Both the position numbers and the translations under genes were made by a program. Shown here piece after piece: positions 1-12,520 of a DNA stretch of 64,000 nt (within the stretch, counting starts at the first letter, position 1; each line of letters starts with the position of its first letter). The notes under the pieces were generated by a model. The model was not told the DNA's origin. It searched no databases and saw only the letters and a list, made by a program, of their open reading frames with translations. The stretch is from Rotaria socialis (lineage: Eukaryota; Rotifera; Eurotatoria; Philodinida; Philodinidae): NCBI GenBank assembly GCA_905331475.1, contig CAJNYU010003363.1:39141-103140 (forward strand). The letters are read 5' to 3'.

Positions 1-7
1 AAAATAG

Positions 8-101
8 ATTGGGGATCATTTGTACATTTTTTTGGTGATCATTTCGCAACTAACACATTTTGGTGATCAATAGTCATTTTTTTGGGGATCAAAAATATTG
101 C
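8..101. repeat. Degenerate ~28-bp tandem repeat at window edge
   Basis: Four copies of a core like TTTTTTGGGGATCA (G or T at the ninth base) follow each other about every 28 bases, with diverged spacers between them. The array may continue beyond the window start. No coding potential is seen. It could be an eroded minisatellite. Confidence 0.45.
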
Positions 102-663
102 TACCCATATTACAAGATTTGTTTTTTTTGCCACTCTTAGGAACGCTTGTGATCTTCACGATCGATTGCATAGCAATCAATTAAAATCGTAAAAAGACCA
201 CTTTATGTAGTGAGCGGGATGGTAAATTTTACAAATAGAAATGAAATTCATTTGATCTCGATTGCTTACCAATTGTCTAATTATTACGAATAACAAAAAT
301 GACTATAAATAGCAATGATTTTCAACGTTAGAAATCATTCCCCATCTTTCTTTCTCTTCTTCTTAGATTCATGTATATTTATTTCTTAACTATTTTAGCT
401 TGTATTCGCAATTACCATTGTTCAATATCATAGGTAAGTATTAGTTTTAGTTTTTTTTATTCTTTTTTCGTTGTCTCAGCTTTTTATCCCATTTATTTAT
501 TTAAATTTTATATGATTATAATTGCCTTTCTATCATCTATTTTAGTTTCAACTTTATTTTTTCTATTTTCTATTTTAGTAATACACAAAAAGTAAGTATA
601 CTTTGTATATATGTATATTTTTTTACGTCCTCCGGAGGCCTTCCATACTTCGGCGTGAAACTG

Positions 664-789
664 GCCAAGCCTACCTAGGTGCCCATAGCACATACAGGCT
701 GCATATAGATCTACCTGTTGTACGTCCTATACACGCTAGATCTATGCCTGTACGTGAAGAGCCTTGGCTCTCTATGGCACCACCAAGGT
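664..789. repeat. GC-richer imperfect foldback (about 125 nt)
   Basis: Inside very AT-rich DNA lies a compact segment that can fold on itself. TACAGGC and ATAGATCT (693-711) pair with AGATCTATGCCTGTA (737-751), leaving a 5-base bulge. Outside them, the region 673-688 pairs with 772-789 (CCATAG with CTATGG, GGTG with CACC, ACCT with AGGT). A small GAGCC-TT-GGCTC hairpin sits at 759-770. It could be a structured RNA, a small inverted-repeat element or chance. No known ribozyme core such as CTGATGA was found. Confidence 0.5.
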
Positions 790-1250
790 AATTCTTGGTC
801 GCGCGAGCGACTATTAGCTGGTAAGCAAAAAAAATATTATTTTTCATTCCAATCAATTTATTTCTGCTTATTTCGTTTTAGTTCATCTCGATTTCTTCAA
901 CAGCAAAGTAAATATAATTACTTTCACTTTTCTTATTTCAAACAAATAAAATGAATTGTTATTTTTATGTTCTAGTTCCATTCAACAAACAATTCAATTC
1001 AATTCAATCCAAACGAACACAAATGTATGTATATATATTTTTACATTCTGTTGTTTAAATTGTTTTGTAATTTTCTTTTTCTGATTTTTAAAATAAAGTT
1101 TATTCAAATAACTCAATTTTTTCTTTTCATTTCAATCATAAATATTTTCACTTCAATAATACATATTTTGTGAAAACAAAAAAAAATTCCTTTCACTTTA
1201 CTTATAAATTATTTTATTTTATCAAGAAATATTTTCAAAAGCATAGAAAT

Positions 1251-1320
1251 TTTCATTTAAATAATACAAAATTTTATTTTCATTTAAATAATACAAAATT
1301 TTATTTTCATTTAAATAATT
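1251..1320. repeat. 27-bp tandem repeat, about 2.6 copies
   Basis: A 27-base unit beginning TTTCATTTAAATAATACAAA is repeated exactly at 1251-1277 and 1278-1304, with a partial third copy to about 1320. It is an AT-rich minisatellite in the downstream flank of the NHL gene. Confidence 0.85.
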
Positions 1321-1534
1321 AATATTTTCAAAACGACACAATTAATTTTTTTCACGTTAATAAGTAATATTTTTTGCAAAAAAATAGCAAATTCTTTTAT
1401 TTAACTCATTTCTTTTCATTTAACAAATAAATAAAAAGAGAAGAAGAAAAGAAACATATGACGTAATTTTATATTTTAGCTTTTTTCTTTTCTTTGAAGC
1501 GAAACAGTAAAAGAAAATTTCTTTTTTTTGTTCA

Positions 1535-1540
1535 TTTATT
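1535..1540 (-). terminator. Candidate poly(A) signal of the NHL gene
   Basis: AATAAA on the minus strand, about 50 nt beyond the stop codon of the NHL-repeat gene. Spacing is typical, but in AT-rich DNA this hexamer is also common by chance. Confidence 0.4.
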
Positions 1541-1588
1541 TCAAAGTATAGAAAAAGAAACGAACAAAGAAAAAACCGTTCACCAGTC

Positions 1589-2502
1589 TTATTCGATAGA
1601 AAATCGTTGGACACGATTATTACTTTCATCGGCGACATAGAGATTACCTTGTCGATCGAAAGACAAACCCCAGGGGTACTGGAGCTGATTTGCTCCTGCT
1701 CCCTTGCCATTTCCACCCATAATTACAGCGCCTTGTTTCTTGTCTCCTTGATTCCAACGCATTACACGATGATTCCCCCAGTCTGCTACATAGAGTGTAC
1801 CCAACGTATCGACGAAGATTCCATTAGGATGATACAATTGTGTAAGAGCATTCCCTTGACCTTGTCCTCCAGCGACCACAATACCTTTTGTTGCACCTTC
1901 CACCCATTTCATTACACGATGGTTGTTGTTGTCTGATACGTAGACTGAATGATCTCGATCGACAACGAGATATCCCGGCATGTTGAGTTGATTGGTACCA
2001 TTACCTTTACCATTACCACCAGCTACGATAGTGCCATTCTTCTCACCCAATTGATATCGTCTTACTTCATGTTTTCTTTCGTCAGAAACGTAGAGATATC
2101 TCTGTTCATCCATAGCTAATCCAAAACAATCGATGTTATCGATGAGTATTTCACCTTGTGTTGTACCACTACGACGAGACCATCGTACAACTCGTCGATT
2201 CCCTCGATCACAAATAATGAGACTATCCGTCTCTGTGTCAATTAATACATCAGTTGGATATTTCAATTGATGTAATCGATTTCCTTGGCCTTTACCACCA
2301 GCAACAATTTGTCCATTCGTTGTATCGCCGTTCTTCCATTGCATGATACGATGACTCCAGTGATCAGCAATAACCACTGTTTGATCATCATCAACGAAGA
2401 GACCATGAGGGCTCCAGAGTTGATTAGTGGCACCCCCTGTCCCGTGACCTCCAGCAATAGTCACTCCGTTCTGTGTCCACGTGGCATTCGCAGGAATATT
2501 AA
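1589..2502 (-). CDS. NHL-repeat beta-propeller protein (terminal exon, 5' end not found)
   Basis: The 304 residues form six consecutive NHL repeats, each with a proline-glycine turn, a V/I-D strand, a YVSD or YVAD-like strand and a closing N-H-R-V-M-x-W motif. Six repeats are what a closed six-bladed propeller needs. Spacers of the form VAGGxGxGN are typical of the large NHL families I associate with bdelloid rotifers. NHL propellers usually bind protein or other ligands; no enzyme residues are evident. An ATG exists at 2518, but it lies in a polypyrimidine tract ending TCTTCTAG, so I read 2502 as a 3' splice site (phase 1) with one or more upstream exons, perhaps a signal or membrane segment, that I could not locate. 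The stop is TAA at 1589-1591. The exact ligand and cell location are unknown. Confidence 0.85.
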
Positions 2503-3923
2503 CTAGAAGAGAAAACATAAGAATAAAAGGAGATCTCTCTCTTTCTCGAATATAGCTAGTATATGAAATAATTTCGAAAGTATCGAGTAATATTCTTTGA
2601 ATAGATTATTCTTTTTTTTTTCTAGAAATTCCTCAGAATAAGTTTCTATACTGGAAGATTATTCTATAGAAAAAATATAGCATATTGTTCTTTCTAATGC
2701 TCTTTTTTTTTACAATTATATCATAGTGCCTTGTTATGTTTAAAATGAGATCTTTTGCATCAAAATAGTTCTATCGACATTTATCTTTTTGCTTTGTTTT
2801 TGAGATGTTATATACATGCGAGTCTCTATTTTCTATGAACAGACAAACATATAATAATTATATAACGATTTATTTCTTATATGAGCTTATTATACGCGTT
2901 GTATTATATTATTATGATCAAAATATATTTTTGCTAGAATATTTTTCTTTCACTTAAATCTAAGTAATTAGAACATTTTCTATTTAGAAAATCGTACATT
3001 TCTTACTTCTAGAATATGTTTGTGTGCCAAGAAGTACGTCCCTCGTAAATGACGAGATTAAATAGGGGCTATATGGACCACTGGACGTCCGCTCATAAGT
3101 CATAGAACTAATGAACATATTTTGTCGTGACGTAATTGGACTTATAGTGCTAATGGACATCCTTGTATATGACGACATATAATCACCTACTGAACAACAC
3201 GTAATCGTTCCCTGTATTCTTTTCTTTGTCTATATCATTTTCTCCCTATACGTATATCTTTTTGTCTCTATGTATCTTCTCTCTCTCTCTCTCTAGTAGT
3301 ATCACTAAAATTATTCTTGATGAGAAAAGAACAAAAATATTTCTAACTTTATATTACTATTATAAGTTAAACGACTGTAAAGTATACTAATTGAGTCGGT
3401 ACTTCTCGGCCAATGTCATCATTTTGTTTTGTTTATTTTACTACGGATTGAGTTCAATAATCTTACCATTCATTCTCTTTTCTTTCTTATATATCATCGA
3501 ATGATTATTTTCCCAGTCAATAGTACATAATCTATTATTTCATGAATTTGATTATTTGTTATAGATAGTCGAAGACCAGAAAACACAACGCAAATTATTT
3601 TTACTCATATTTTTAAGTCGATTCTTCAGTAAGAAAATGACAACTGTATTAGTGAATTCTCTATGAAAAAAAAATGAAAAAATGATTTGAAAACTTAACA
3701 TCATTAGAATACATCATAGACTCATGATAGCATATTAGAAATTCAGTTTTTAAATGAACTCTTTGTCTACTGTAAAAAGAGTTGAAAAAGCTAGTTATAC
3801 ATCTAATCAAGATCTTTGTGAATGCTTTTCCAGATTAGCATATCAATTTTTGACTTGAAGTAGAGAAAGTCATGTCACTAAAGAATTAATTGGGCAATGA
3901 GGCCTTGTAGAATTTCTCAGAAC
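2503..3923. other. Non-coding stretch with weak ~70-bp repeats
   Basis: No coding exon is supported, although the missing 5' exon of the NHL gene should lie in or beyond it. At about 3029, 3083 and 3157 a motif like GGACGTCC followed by TCATAAGTCA recurs in diverged form, spaced 55-75 bp, suggesting an old tandem duplication or element remnant. The rest is AT-rich with a CT run near 3280. Confidence 0.5.
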
Positions 3924-4146
3924 TACCCAGGTCGAGCATTACGACGAATAGATACGGCCGTAAGCGGCCGTATACGCGGAATTTACGACCGTATACGGGC
4001 CGAATTTTAACGTTTTGGTATGCACCGTATTACGGCCGTATATCGCCGTGTCGTATACGGCCGTATCATCAATAGAAAACGACCAAACACTGCAGTGTAT
4101 ACGACCGTAACGACATCGTAACCGACCGTTTACGGCCGTAACTTTG
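3924..4146 (+). mobile_element. Truncated inverted-repeat element, TACCCAGGTCGA family (copy A)
   Basis: It starts with TACCCAGGTCGA (3924-3935), the same 12-mer as the element at 14827 and the island at 12088. The interior is packed with TACGGCCGTA-type palindromes. A middle segment around GCCGAATTTTAACG...GTATTACGGCC aligns with the matching part of the 14827-15140 copy, so the two are related. No matching right terminus was found, so this copy appears truncated or eroded. No protein is encoded; the short open frames here follow from the repeat composition. Confidence 0.6.
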
Positions 4147-4390
4147 AACAAAAAAAATGCATTCGTAAACCCCTCGGATCGATAGTGAACACACGACAGA
4201 CATCAATTATACTCCATTTTCATACAGATCACATTAAACAATGCAACCAGTCCAGAAATCTCCTCCAGATCAGACCGAAAATCATCAAATCACATTTCCA
4301 ACAGATCTTTTCGGAGCACTCCCTATACCCTAACACGTTCGCGAGCACCTACAGTTGATTCCATATGATTTTCGTTGTATCCTCAAGCAC

Positions 4391-4602
4391 GGATCATGAG
4401 AAATCTGAAAAATACCAAAAGCATCCAAGAAATCCTGCTAAAATCGCCTTTGGAACGAACCATCGTAGAGGATCGTGGAAAGCAGCATTTGATAGCGAGC
4501 ATCAAGAGATCCATATTGGGTGATTTCTGCTCCATCATGCTACACAGATCATGAGAAATCTAGAAAATGCAAAAAGCATCAAAGAAATCCTGCAAGAATC
4601 AA
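4391..4602. repeat. Direct duplication, period about 155 bp
   Basis: A segment of about 56 bp beginning GATCATGAGAAATCT at 4392 recurs at 4547 with scattered substitutions (roughly 85% identity by eye). The intervening 100 bp is not clearly repeated. It is probably an old tandem duplication within the repeat-rich region. Confidence 0.7.
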
Positions 4603-6424
4603 CGTGTTGCGTATATAATTCATCGAAAATCGGTATAAATGTCCAAGACACTCGATCCTGCCGGAACCCAACGGAACCAACAACGGATCACTCCAGAAGT
4701 CGGCATGTTTCTCACTCAAATCTGCCAGGATCCGACAGAGATTTCGCCGGAATTTTTGCTCCGTAATCCGGGCCGGAATTCAAAGGGAAATGGTCCGGTC
4801 GTTTCCTGCCGGATAATACAACCGAACATTGTCGCAACTGATAGATCGGAACTACCGGATGATCCCGGGTTCACAAGGGCTTCAGCACATATTGAACCGG
4901 ATTCCATCAGATTCCGATGACAAGGACCTCATAAAAAATCTCTCATACAAGCGTTCTTTAATCACAAGATGAATCAACTGTAGTATTCAGAAACACGCAC
5001 ACCAACCGAAACGACTACGCCTGATGAATAATGACACATAATACAAAGCCTCACCGCTCAAACGGGTCCACAACAAACATTTCCCCCAACAGCACTCACC
5101 CTAAAAAAATTGTAACCAGAAGACAACAACAGCTGACTCACCAATACCCATACTAAGGATGATCGAGAACAAACCTACTATACATCGTATTCATTAAACA
5201 CATTATAAACCCGTTTACTGCATCATTTTGTTGCATTTCAGTTCTTGAAAACATCGCTCCCAACATAATTTTGCACCCATCGAAATCGTTAACAATTCAT
5301 AAAAAAATGCATCGGATTTTCATTTTGGATCATCACCGCTTTCCTTTTCATCAATCATCAACATTGTGAACATCATTCAAGAGTTATCTCGTTGCTTAAA
5401 TACGAACACAAAATCACTCCAAAGATAATTTTTGAGGGATAGAAAAATTCACTAAGACATAGATAATCGTTCGGATAAGCATTTTAGCTCATTCCAACGT
5501 ACCTTTTCTTCGTGAAAGTGGATTCTGAGTTACATCCGAAAACGATTTAATGGTATATGAAATTATTAATATTATGTGTAAGCAACATTTCAGCGTCCGC
5601 AAAAGCGTTTGTTGATTATTTTAAATGATGCTTTCGGTGTTGTCAGACCGAGTAAACACGTCTGTAACGCGTTGTAAATTTTGTCGAGTTGCATGGACGA
5701 ACACCATAGTATGAGTATATAGGAAGTTTATTGTGTCCTGGGTTATCATTAATGGCTGTGGATTTCGGGTTAGACCAGGAGTTGATCGTAGAATTAGGTT
5801 ATATTAGCTAGAGTTATGATAAGCGGGTTGAGTGAGATTCAATCGGATCGATAATTTCGCTCAGCATCAATAAATACATAATCATGTTGCTGATGTAGAT
5901 TGGTTTTTCATAAATAAGCTATTGGATGAAGCATAATTTTTAATTCATGCTTTTCATTGCTTGTGTGAGCTGTTAACTAAGGGTCGGAATGGATCACAAG
6001 ATTTTCCTTTAGCATCTGGTAAATAGTTACAGATGTTGTCGACCAGATCTGTGTTTTAGTAAGTGGCTTAATTTGGTGAGTAGGACCGTTCGGTTCTGAT
6101 ATGATCCGATTGGTTCCGTTGATACTGATTAAGCCGGATCTACCATGAATTGAGCGTCATGCGGCACGGCGGATTCTGGTAAAGTTTCGTTACCGGATAT
6201 TGTCGGATCACGTCGTATACGGTCCAATCGTATCATCTGACCTGATATTTTCCGGCAATGTAAATCTGGCCGGGTCTCGGAGAATCCAGTAACCAGATTT
6301 CATAAGAAAACAAAGAAAATCATCGGAATTCACCAGAAATTAACCGACCGAATCCGGTCACCATATTACGTCGGAATCATAACCCGTCCGACAAGAACCG
6401 ACTGATCGATAATGACCTGGGATA
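4603..6424. mobile_element. Possible composite element with CCGGA-rich flanks
   Basis: Two islands, about 4640-4920 and 6080-6420, are rich in CCGGA/TCCGG words that are rare around them. They flank 1.1 kb of ordinary AT-rich sequence. The right island ends near 6412-6424 with TGACCTGGGATA, close to the reverse complement of the TACCCAGGTCGA terminus. This looks like one side of an element in the same family. A clear left terminus was not found, and copy A (3924) could be either its left end or a separate insertion. No transposase frame was seen. The boundaries are uncertain. Confidence 0.35.
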
Positions 6425-8725
6425 TTTTCAGCTCTTTTCGCTTGCTATATGTTGTATTCGTTTTGACTTTATTTTTCCCTTTGCTCTACAGAACTTGATC
6501 TTATGCGTGTCCTTCACACTTTAATTTTAATCGCCAGAAAAAAATAAATATCATAATATAAAGTTTCAAGTAAAATAAAAACAAAAATCTTAACCTAAGG
6601 TTGAAGTTAACAGAAGTACAGAGAAGTGCCAAGAAGCACAAGAAGTACAGAAGTTCACTTTTCCCCCCTTGACTCGCATCCACAAGGAAAAGACAGAAAT
6701 ATATGAAAAGAAGTAAATATATAGTGTACATATTATAGACGCAAAGTTTCTACGAAATACAAGGAAGTTATATAATATCAATTCAATATTATAGTGTTCA
6801 TATTTTCTATTGTTTTTGAATATTCACTTCAACAAGTATTTTTAAGTTAGAACATGTTCGTAAGAATAATGTGTATTCATTGTTTTTCATAATTTCAACG
6901 ATGAAAAAACTTCTCGTGTGTTGCTTTTATGTAAAAAAAATTCACAAGTCCATTTAAATCTTATTACTACTCTACTTGTTTCAAAAACTTATATTCGCTG
7001 ATCTATACTTCAGCAATTTTCTCTACTCATTCTACTTCGGTGCCACCTGACAAAAATTTCATAGTATAAACTCCTAACCTTATGTGCGCTGGACAATAGA
7101 TTTTCTACACACCTATGATCAAAAGACACCTTGTATTAGCTAATCTAAAGCTTTCTCTTTATCGTTTTTTGTCGACTTCTATATGAGATGAACCCTACAT
7201 TGGAGTCACTTCATATAGCCGATACATTGCTCTGTTGCTGAAATGTTCTCATCTTTGTTAGGTGACGAAACTTTATGAATATAAGATAAACTTAAAGTTT
7301 GTTTTTATTCGATGCCATTGAAATAGCCACATCATCAGTAGGATTGATTTCGAACTAACATTTTGTAATGTATAACATTAGTGCAGACCAGACAAGAATT
7401 TGCAACTGCTGGCTAAAACTGTATATTCATAAAAAAATACAGAAGTTTTAGTTTTCATTCAATAGAGACAGTTTATTGGATTCAAAATGAGTTCATCCTA
7501 ATCTGGTTTAGTGAAAACGAGAACTATGATGTCCCATTAGTTTTCATAGAAAAAGAAATGAAATTTTGAGTTTGTTTATAGTGTGTTGAACATGACTGAT
7601 TGACGTATAAAAATAGTTACTGAATAAGGAGCAAAATATTGTAATTACATCATTGAGTAAAATCGCAAATTCGACCACAAATTCACATAAAATAGTCTTT
7701 AATTTCTTCTTTCTTTCATCATTCTACTATTCATATATTTAGTGTAATAATAGAGAGATGGTTCAATCTTCTAATGTTTTACTCACCACGAACCAGAATT
7801 CGAAATAAATAAAGTATTGTTGTTCTTACTACCTACATCGTTTGCCTATTTTTTTCCTAATGACTTCTTATCTGTACTTTACGATATGGCAGCATTTATC
7901 TTCTCTATTTGCTCTAGCTCCTTTTTTCATGCTTCTCAAAACGCGTAATAATATGAATTCTATTAAAAAGAACTACATATAGAAACACTGAAATATTCAG
8001 TAAGCGAGTAGGCGATGGAGTGGTGACAAAGCAAAATAAATGCTTATCTCTATAAAATTTAATTGTCTGTGATGTCAAGTGGCGAATTTCTTTTAAAAAA
8101 ATCGATGCTGACTGTAACTAGAAAACGAGACATTAAGCCTCTGCTCGATCTTTTGATTATTCTATTTCAACAGACTAGGATTCTATTTTAAATTGAGATC
8201 AAAAGGGATGTGTGCGTGTGGAGGTTGACGTTCTGGGCATCCACACTCCATACCCAATGATAGCGAACTTTTCTTAATCTTAAAAATCATAAAAACGGTG
8301 CATCCATCGTTTGAAAATATGAAGTATTTTTACAATTGTTCTTTAATATCCTAGCACTACTATGAGAATGCGAAGCAAAATGGCTGTAATTCATGTTACT
8401 AATTTTTTACTCTAATTCAAAGATGTTGATTTTTTCTCATCATCTCTTTTTTATTTTGCAAGTAGAAAAACTAAGCCAATTCACTTTTAATAATCATGTT
8501 TTTTAAAATGTGATTCTCTAATTATAACTATGCCTCTCTCTGTTTTGATGGTATATTGATTTTATTATTATTCAAATATTCTTGAAAAACAGTAGTCCTC
8601 AACTCTGATGATGTAATTAAACAACTGAATGTAAAAATACTTGTAAACATATCAAAGTCTAAATTAGCACCAACTAATACAAAACACTTGATTACAATAG
8701 ATGATGATAGTAAGAAAGGAAGTTT
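6425..8725. other. Non-coding AT-rich stretch
   Basis: No exon, RNA gene or clear repeat could be supported. The reading frames are short and rich in F, Y, I and L codons from AT-rich sequence. Confidence 0.5.
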
Positions 8726-9019
8726 TCATGTGGAACTTTGTTGGCCATTGTAATGATCTTTGTCGAAGTCAGTTTCAATTGATTGTTGTGATAACATTAC
8801 TTCTTTTTTAATCAATAATTGTTGGATATGGATCGGGGCCTGTGACATATCACCATCATCAACCATGATTTTGATAAATATTGTATCATCGCGAACATAT
8901 GGATGAGATTTTTGTTGGATCCTCGCCAATAAAAACAATTTCGCTGTACCACTAGAAACATTAATTTTTGAGCGTAGTCTTCGCAAACTATTCGATTTAA
9001 CATTTATGTGATTTTGCAA
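8726..9019 (-). pseudogene. Decayed TRAF-type MATH domain fragment
   Basis: The 97-codon frame carries a recognisable end of a TRAF/MATH domain: a S-G-T-A-K-L-F-L-L strand, then H-P-Y-V-R-D-D-T-I-F-I-K-I-M-V-D, the most conserved stretch of TRAF C-terminal domains. The sequence upstream within the domain does not align well, and no RING, zinc-finger or coiled-coil part is nearby. It ends shortly after the domain. I read it as a fragment of a TRAF-like gene, which in intact form would bind receptor tails or peptides. It could also be a single exon of a gene whose other exons I failed to see. Confidence 0.5.
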
Positions 9020-12000
9020 TTCAAGAGAAACTTTAAAGTCGTATCATTTGTTAGTCTACGCATTTGAATAAAAAACAGAGACATAAGTGTACGTCTAGCA
9101 GTTGCGTTGCGTGCTCATTTAATTAAAGTCGAGCTCGTTTCTTGTAGTCAGTTGGTGATGAATAAAATGGAGGCGAATAAATTGATTCATTCACTGTATA
9201 TTTTGAAATGAAAACAAGTTATCGTTCTTCAAATCGAGTCTGACATTCAATATTTTTCATTGATGGGATATTTTACTTTTGCTACCTAGTTACAAGTCCA
9301 TAAATTCTACAACAGAAATAGAATAAATATGACTCAAAATGTTCATACTTAGTAAACGAGCAAACTGTGACTTTGAACACAGATTTCGAGAAAGAACTCT
9401 GCTAACGAAAAAGCACTTTGCTCTATTCTGATTTTCATCTCGACACCACTGATATGAAATACAATTGCACGATTAGCTACCAATATACTTCGATCTAAAT
9501 GAAGAATGTTCTCCTATTTGTTTGTGAATAAATTTAAAATTATTATCTAGGATCAAAGAATCTAACATATTTATCGTTTGGTAAATTTCTTGCACTTGCT
9601 AACTCTAATTTATGTATCATTACAACAATTATTTGTTGATAAATATCAATTACATCATATTCTGCGAATTGAATTCGACAAACTTAAACAGATTCGCTTA
9701 TTTAAGTTAATTATATTCATCTTTTATTTTTTTTATTTAACGAGTTCTTTCAGTAAACAAAGTGCAGACATTTTTGTCTGTGCTGGTCATGTCCTATCAT
9801 TGAATTGAATTGAATTTTTCTCCACAAAATTTACCGTTTGGATAATAATGTGAAACTTTAAGCTGCTTCTAAAATAATAATTCATCAGATGTATTCACAT
9901 TGTAATTAAATTAGATATTATGAAGTATATTATTTTTGTTATACTTCCAAAGTACGATCGACATTATTTTTAAAAAGAAAACAAACTAGTTTTTGAGTAT
10001 AAAATAATTTGATACCACTGGTTGTGTTCAAGACATTCTGTAAATTCTATTATATCCCTTGGTGAAAAATAAATGTTACATTAACGATATCCACATGAAA
10101 ATTAACATAGTTGTCGTAAAATAAGATTGCATAATCGACAAATATATGATCCATTGATAGATTTTCTGTTTCTTGCGTCAAAATCAAACATAATTGAATA
10201 ACACTGTAAATTCAACTAGTAACATGACTTCTGCTTTTTCTTAATATTCTTTTCAATCTTTTTGCATCAACAGAACATAAGCTTCGACCTAAACATATAG
10301 AATTTCATGAAACAAATAGCTCAATTTTATTAACTAAAAAAAGAAGTAGAAAGATGGTATTTATTTTATCATAAATAATCTTATGTTTCAACTTGGTCGT
10401 TCATTTTATATACGAATTAGTAGTGACTAACAATTGAGTTAAGCTGAGCACCTCATGATTCATTGACCCTTTTGTAGTGTAGACTAAGAAGAAATACAAT
10501 TGGAAAAGGTAAAACAATTTAAAATGTTTTGCCCGCAGTAATAATAAAAATAGTTAATCAGTGAAAAGATCAGAGATTGGTAGAAATAATTATCAAATAG
10601 TTGAAAACATTGTTTTATGTCAAGAAAATTCTTTATTTTGATATTAAATTCAAGTTACTGTTCGATGTGATTCATTTTGTTCTGCAATCGTGTTCTCTTT
10701 GATAATCATCAGCAGTTTTTTTACGTATTGAATTTTCATCAATATCATTTTCTTGCATAAATATAAATTTCATGTATTCGTTTGTGAGAGTTTGAGTAAT
10801 TTTCTATTCGAAAAAATGAAGCTCAGTCAAACTATGAAAATAACGGATTAGATACAACATAAAATGCAAGAACTGATATTTTCATTATGTTTTGATTTTT
10901 CGAATAGTACAGTCGTGAATTAGACTGAATTGAAAAATTTGATAGTTTTTCATTTTATATGCAGATAAGTTAAACTATCTTGAAAGAGCGATTCCATAAC
11001 GACGTTCGAGTTTATTGGCTATTTTATTGAAAATCCAAGGTGTTTAGATTTTGAAACCTTTGCTATTTTTTCTTTGATTCTTTCCCTTACACATAACTAT
11101 GACTCGTAAATATGTTGTTCACTGAATTTTGATGTTAATTCAAATGTTTTTATACATTGTTAAACAAATAAACATAAATTACGGTTATTTCAACTGAAAA
11201 CAATAATTACTGAGCTTTGTTTACTCAATATTTTCATCACTATCATCATATAAATTGAAATTCTGTAGGAATTGTAAAAGTGCAATATTTTTCAAAATTT
11301 ATGAAAAAAAAATATTGATTTAAAGTAAATTGGGCTCATTGAAAATGTAAGGTAGAGAAATTTAAAAAATCGACGAACGTTGATCTTCCACCAAGAATCA
11401 TTTGCAGCTATTATAGTTAAGATATTAAGCACAGATAAAGTTTGTAAAATTGCTTAAAAATTTTTTTTTGCTAAAGTTCGTAATGCATGTGATCATATTC
11501 GACATTTCATCTTTTTAGAAGAAAAGCTTCAATTGATTTTAAGAATTGTTCTTTGAACATATGTATGACTTTGATATAAATTTTTTAACTGAAATGAATC
11601 GAAGAAAATTTCCGTTGAATTCAACTACAAACAAATGATGATCGTGGTTCATTGTTATATATTTTTCTCTTTTCAATCTACATTGATTATTATTTTTAGT
11701 TGCAGTATTTGAACTTCGAAAACAATCATAACAAAAACCATTGGAAATAAACAAAAATGCGCGAGAAGAATTAGCTATAGCACAAGAAAATGGCGAACCG
11801 ATTGAAGGAAATCGTCTTTGTTGAGGCCATTGAAATTAATTTGATTTTTATAAGAATTAATTGTTTTTCAAAGGATTTATTTTTTACTCCTGTTTATAAT
11901 GATTTTCTTTTAGTTACCGTCGAACTTGTTTTTTTGGCGATAGCTGGCTTTTTCGAATGTATGATGAAGCTTGTTTTCTTATTTTCAAAAATATATACAG

Positions 12001-12087
12001 ATCAATGTATATATTTTGTCTTAGTAATATACACCTATGGATGAGATGTTTTCTTAGATTAAAAAAAATGATCTCAATCATAGAGAA
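9020..12087. other. Non-coding AT-rich stretch
   Basis: Three kilobases with no supportable gene, RNA or repeat. Frames such as 9578-9808 and 11790-12044 are hydrophobic low-complexity translations of AT-rich DNA. Confidence 0.5.
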
Positions 12088-12520
12088 TACCCAGGTCGAT
12101 GATTTCGGACTCCGGAACCGATCGGAAACGGAAGGAAACGACGCAATTTCCCGATACTTCCGGTGATTTCCAAGTACATTACAACCGAAAACTGACCGAA
12201 AAACTATCCGGAAAGTGGAAACAGTATTCCGTTTGGATTTCACCATATTGTAACCGGAGTATTTCGCACTATTCCCGCCACCGTAACCATTGGGAAAAAT
12301 TCCCGGAGTCAACCCGCGATCAAAAGGAATACAAACGGAACACGCGACGGAACTAGCGAAATCCGACCGATTCCAACTGGGAAAATTCCGGAAGTTTCAA
12401 TCTTCCTGAAATCGTGCGCAGATTTCCCGGTACCGCCACACCTCGTCATCCTGGATAATCGCACCGGCAGAAAAGTAAATTTCCAGCTGGTTTCCCTAAT
12501 CCCGGTAATCTCACGCACTG
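12088..12520 (+). mobile_element. TACCCAGGTCGA-family island, CCGGAA-rich (copy B)
   Basis: TACCCAGGTCGA at 12088-12099 opens a GC-richer island dense in CCGGAA, TTCCGG and TTTCCCGG words. Copy A and the 14827 element carry ACGGCC/GGCCGT words instead. The right end is unclear; the best partial match to the inverted terminus is TCATCCTGGATA near 12446, but similar motifs continue beyond it. Overlapping open frames of about 100-130 codons on both strands look like a by-product of composition, not genes. Confidence 0.5.

Larger units (their letters stand above)
1..1588. other. Non-coding AT-rich stretch
   Basis: No gene is supported here. Reading frames are short and made of A/T-rich low-complexity codons. 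The stretch holds the edge minisatellite, a GC-richer foldback near 664-789, a 27-bp tandem repeat near 1251-1320, and the presumed 3' UTR of the NHL gene just below 1589. Confidence 0.6.

Noticed and set aside
660..800. Hammerhead ribozyme in the foldback
   Set aside because: A GAAAC is present near 657-661, but the CTGANGA core and the three-way stem arrangement are missing.
2984..3178. Minus-strand 64-codon frame as a possible 5' exon of the NHL gene
   Set aside because: Ser/Thr/Tyr-rich, overlaps the degenerate repeat, has no signal peptide or phase-1 donor in the right place.
4639..4920. 93-codon plus-strand frame
   Set aside because: Same composition effect in the CCGGA-rich island; mirrored by an open frame on the other strand.
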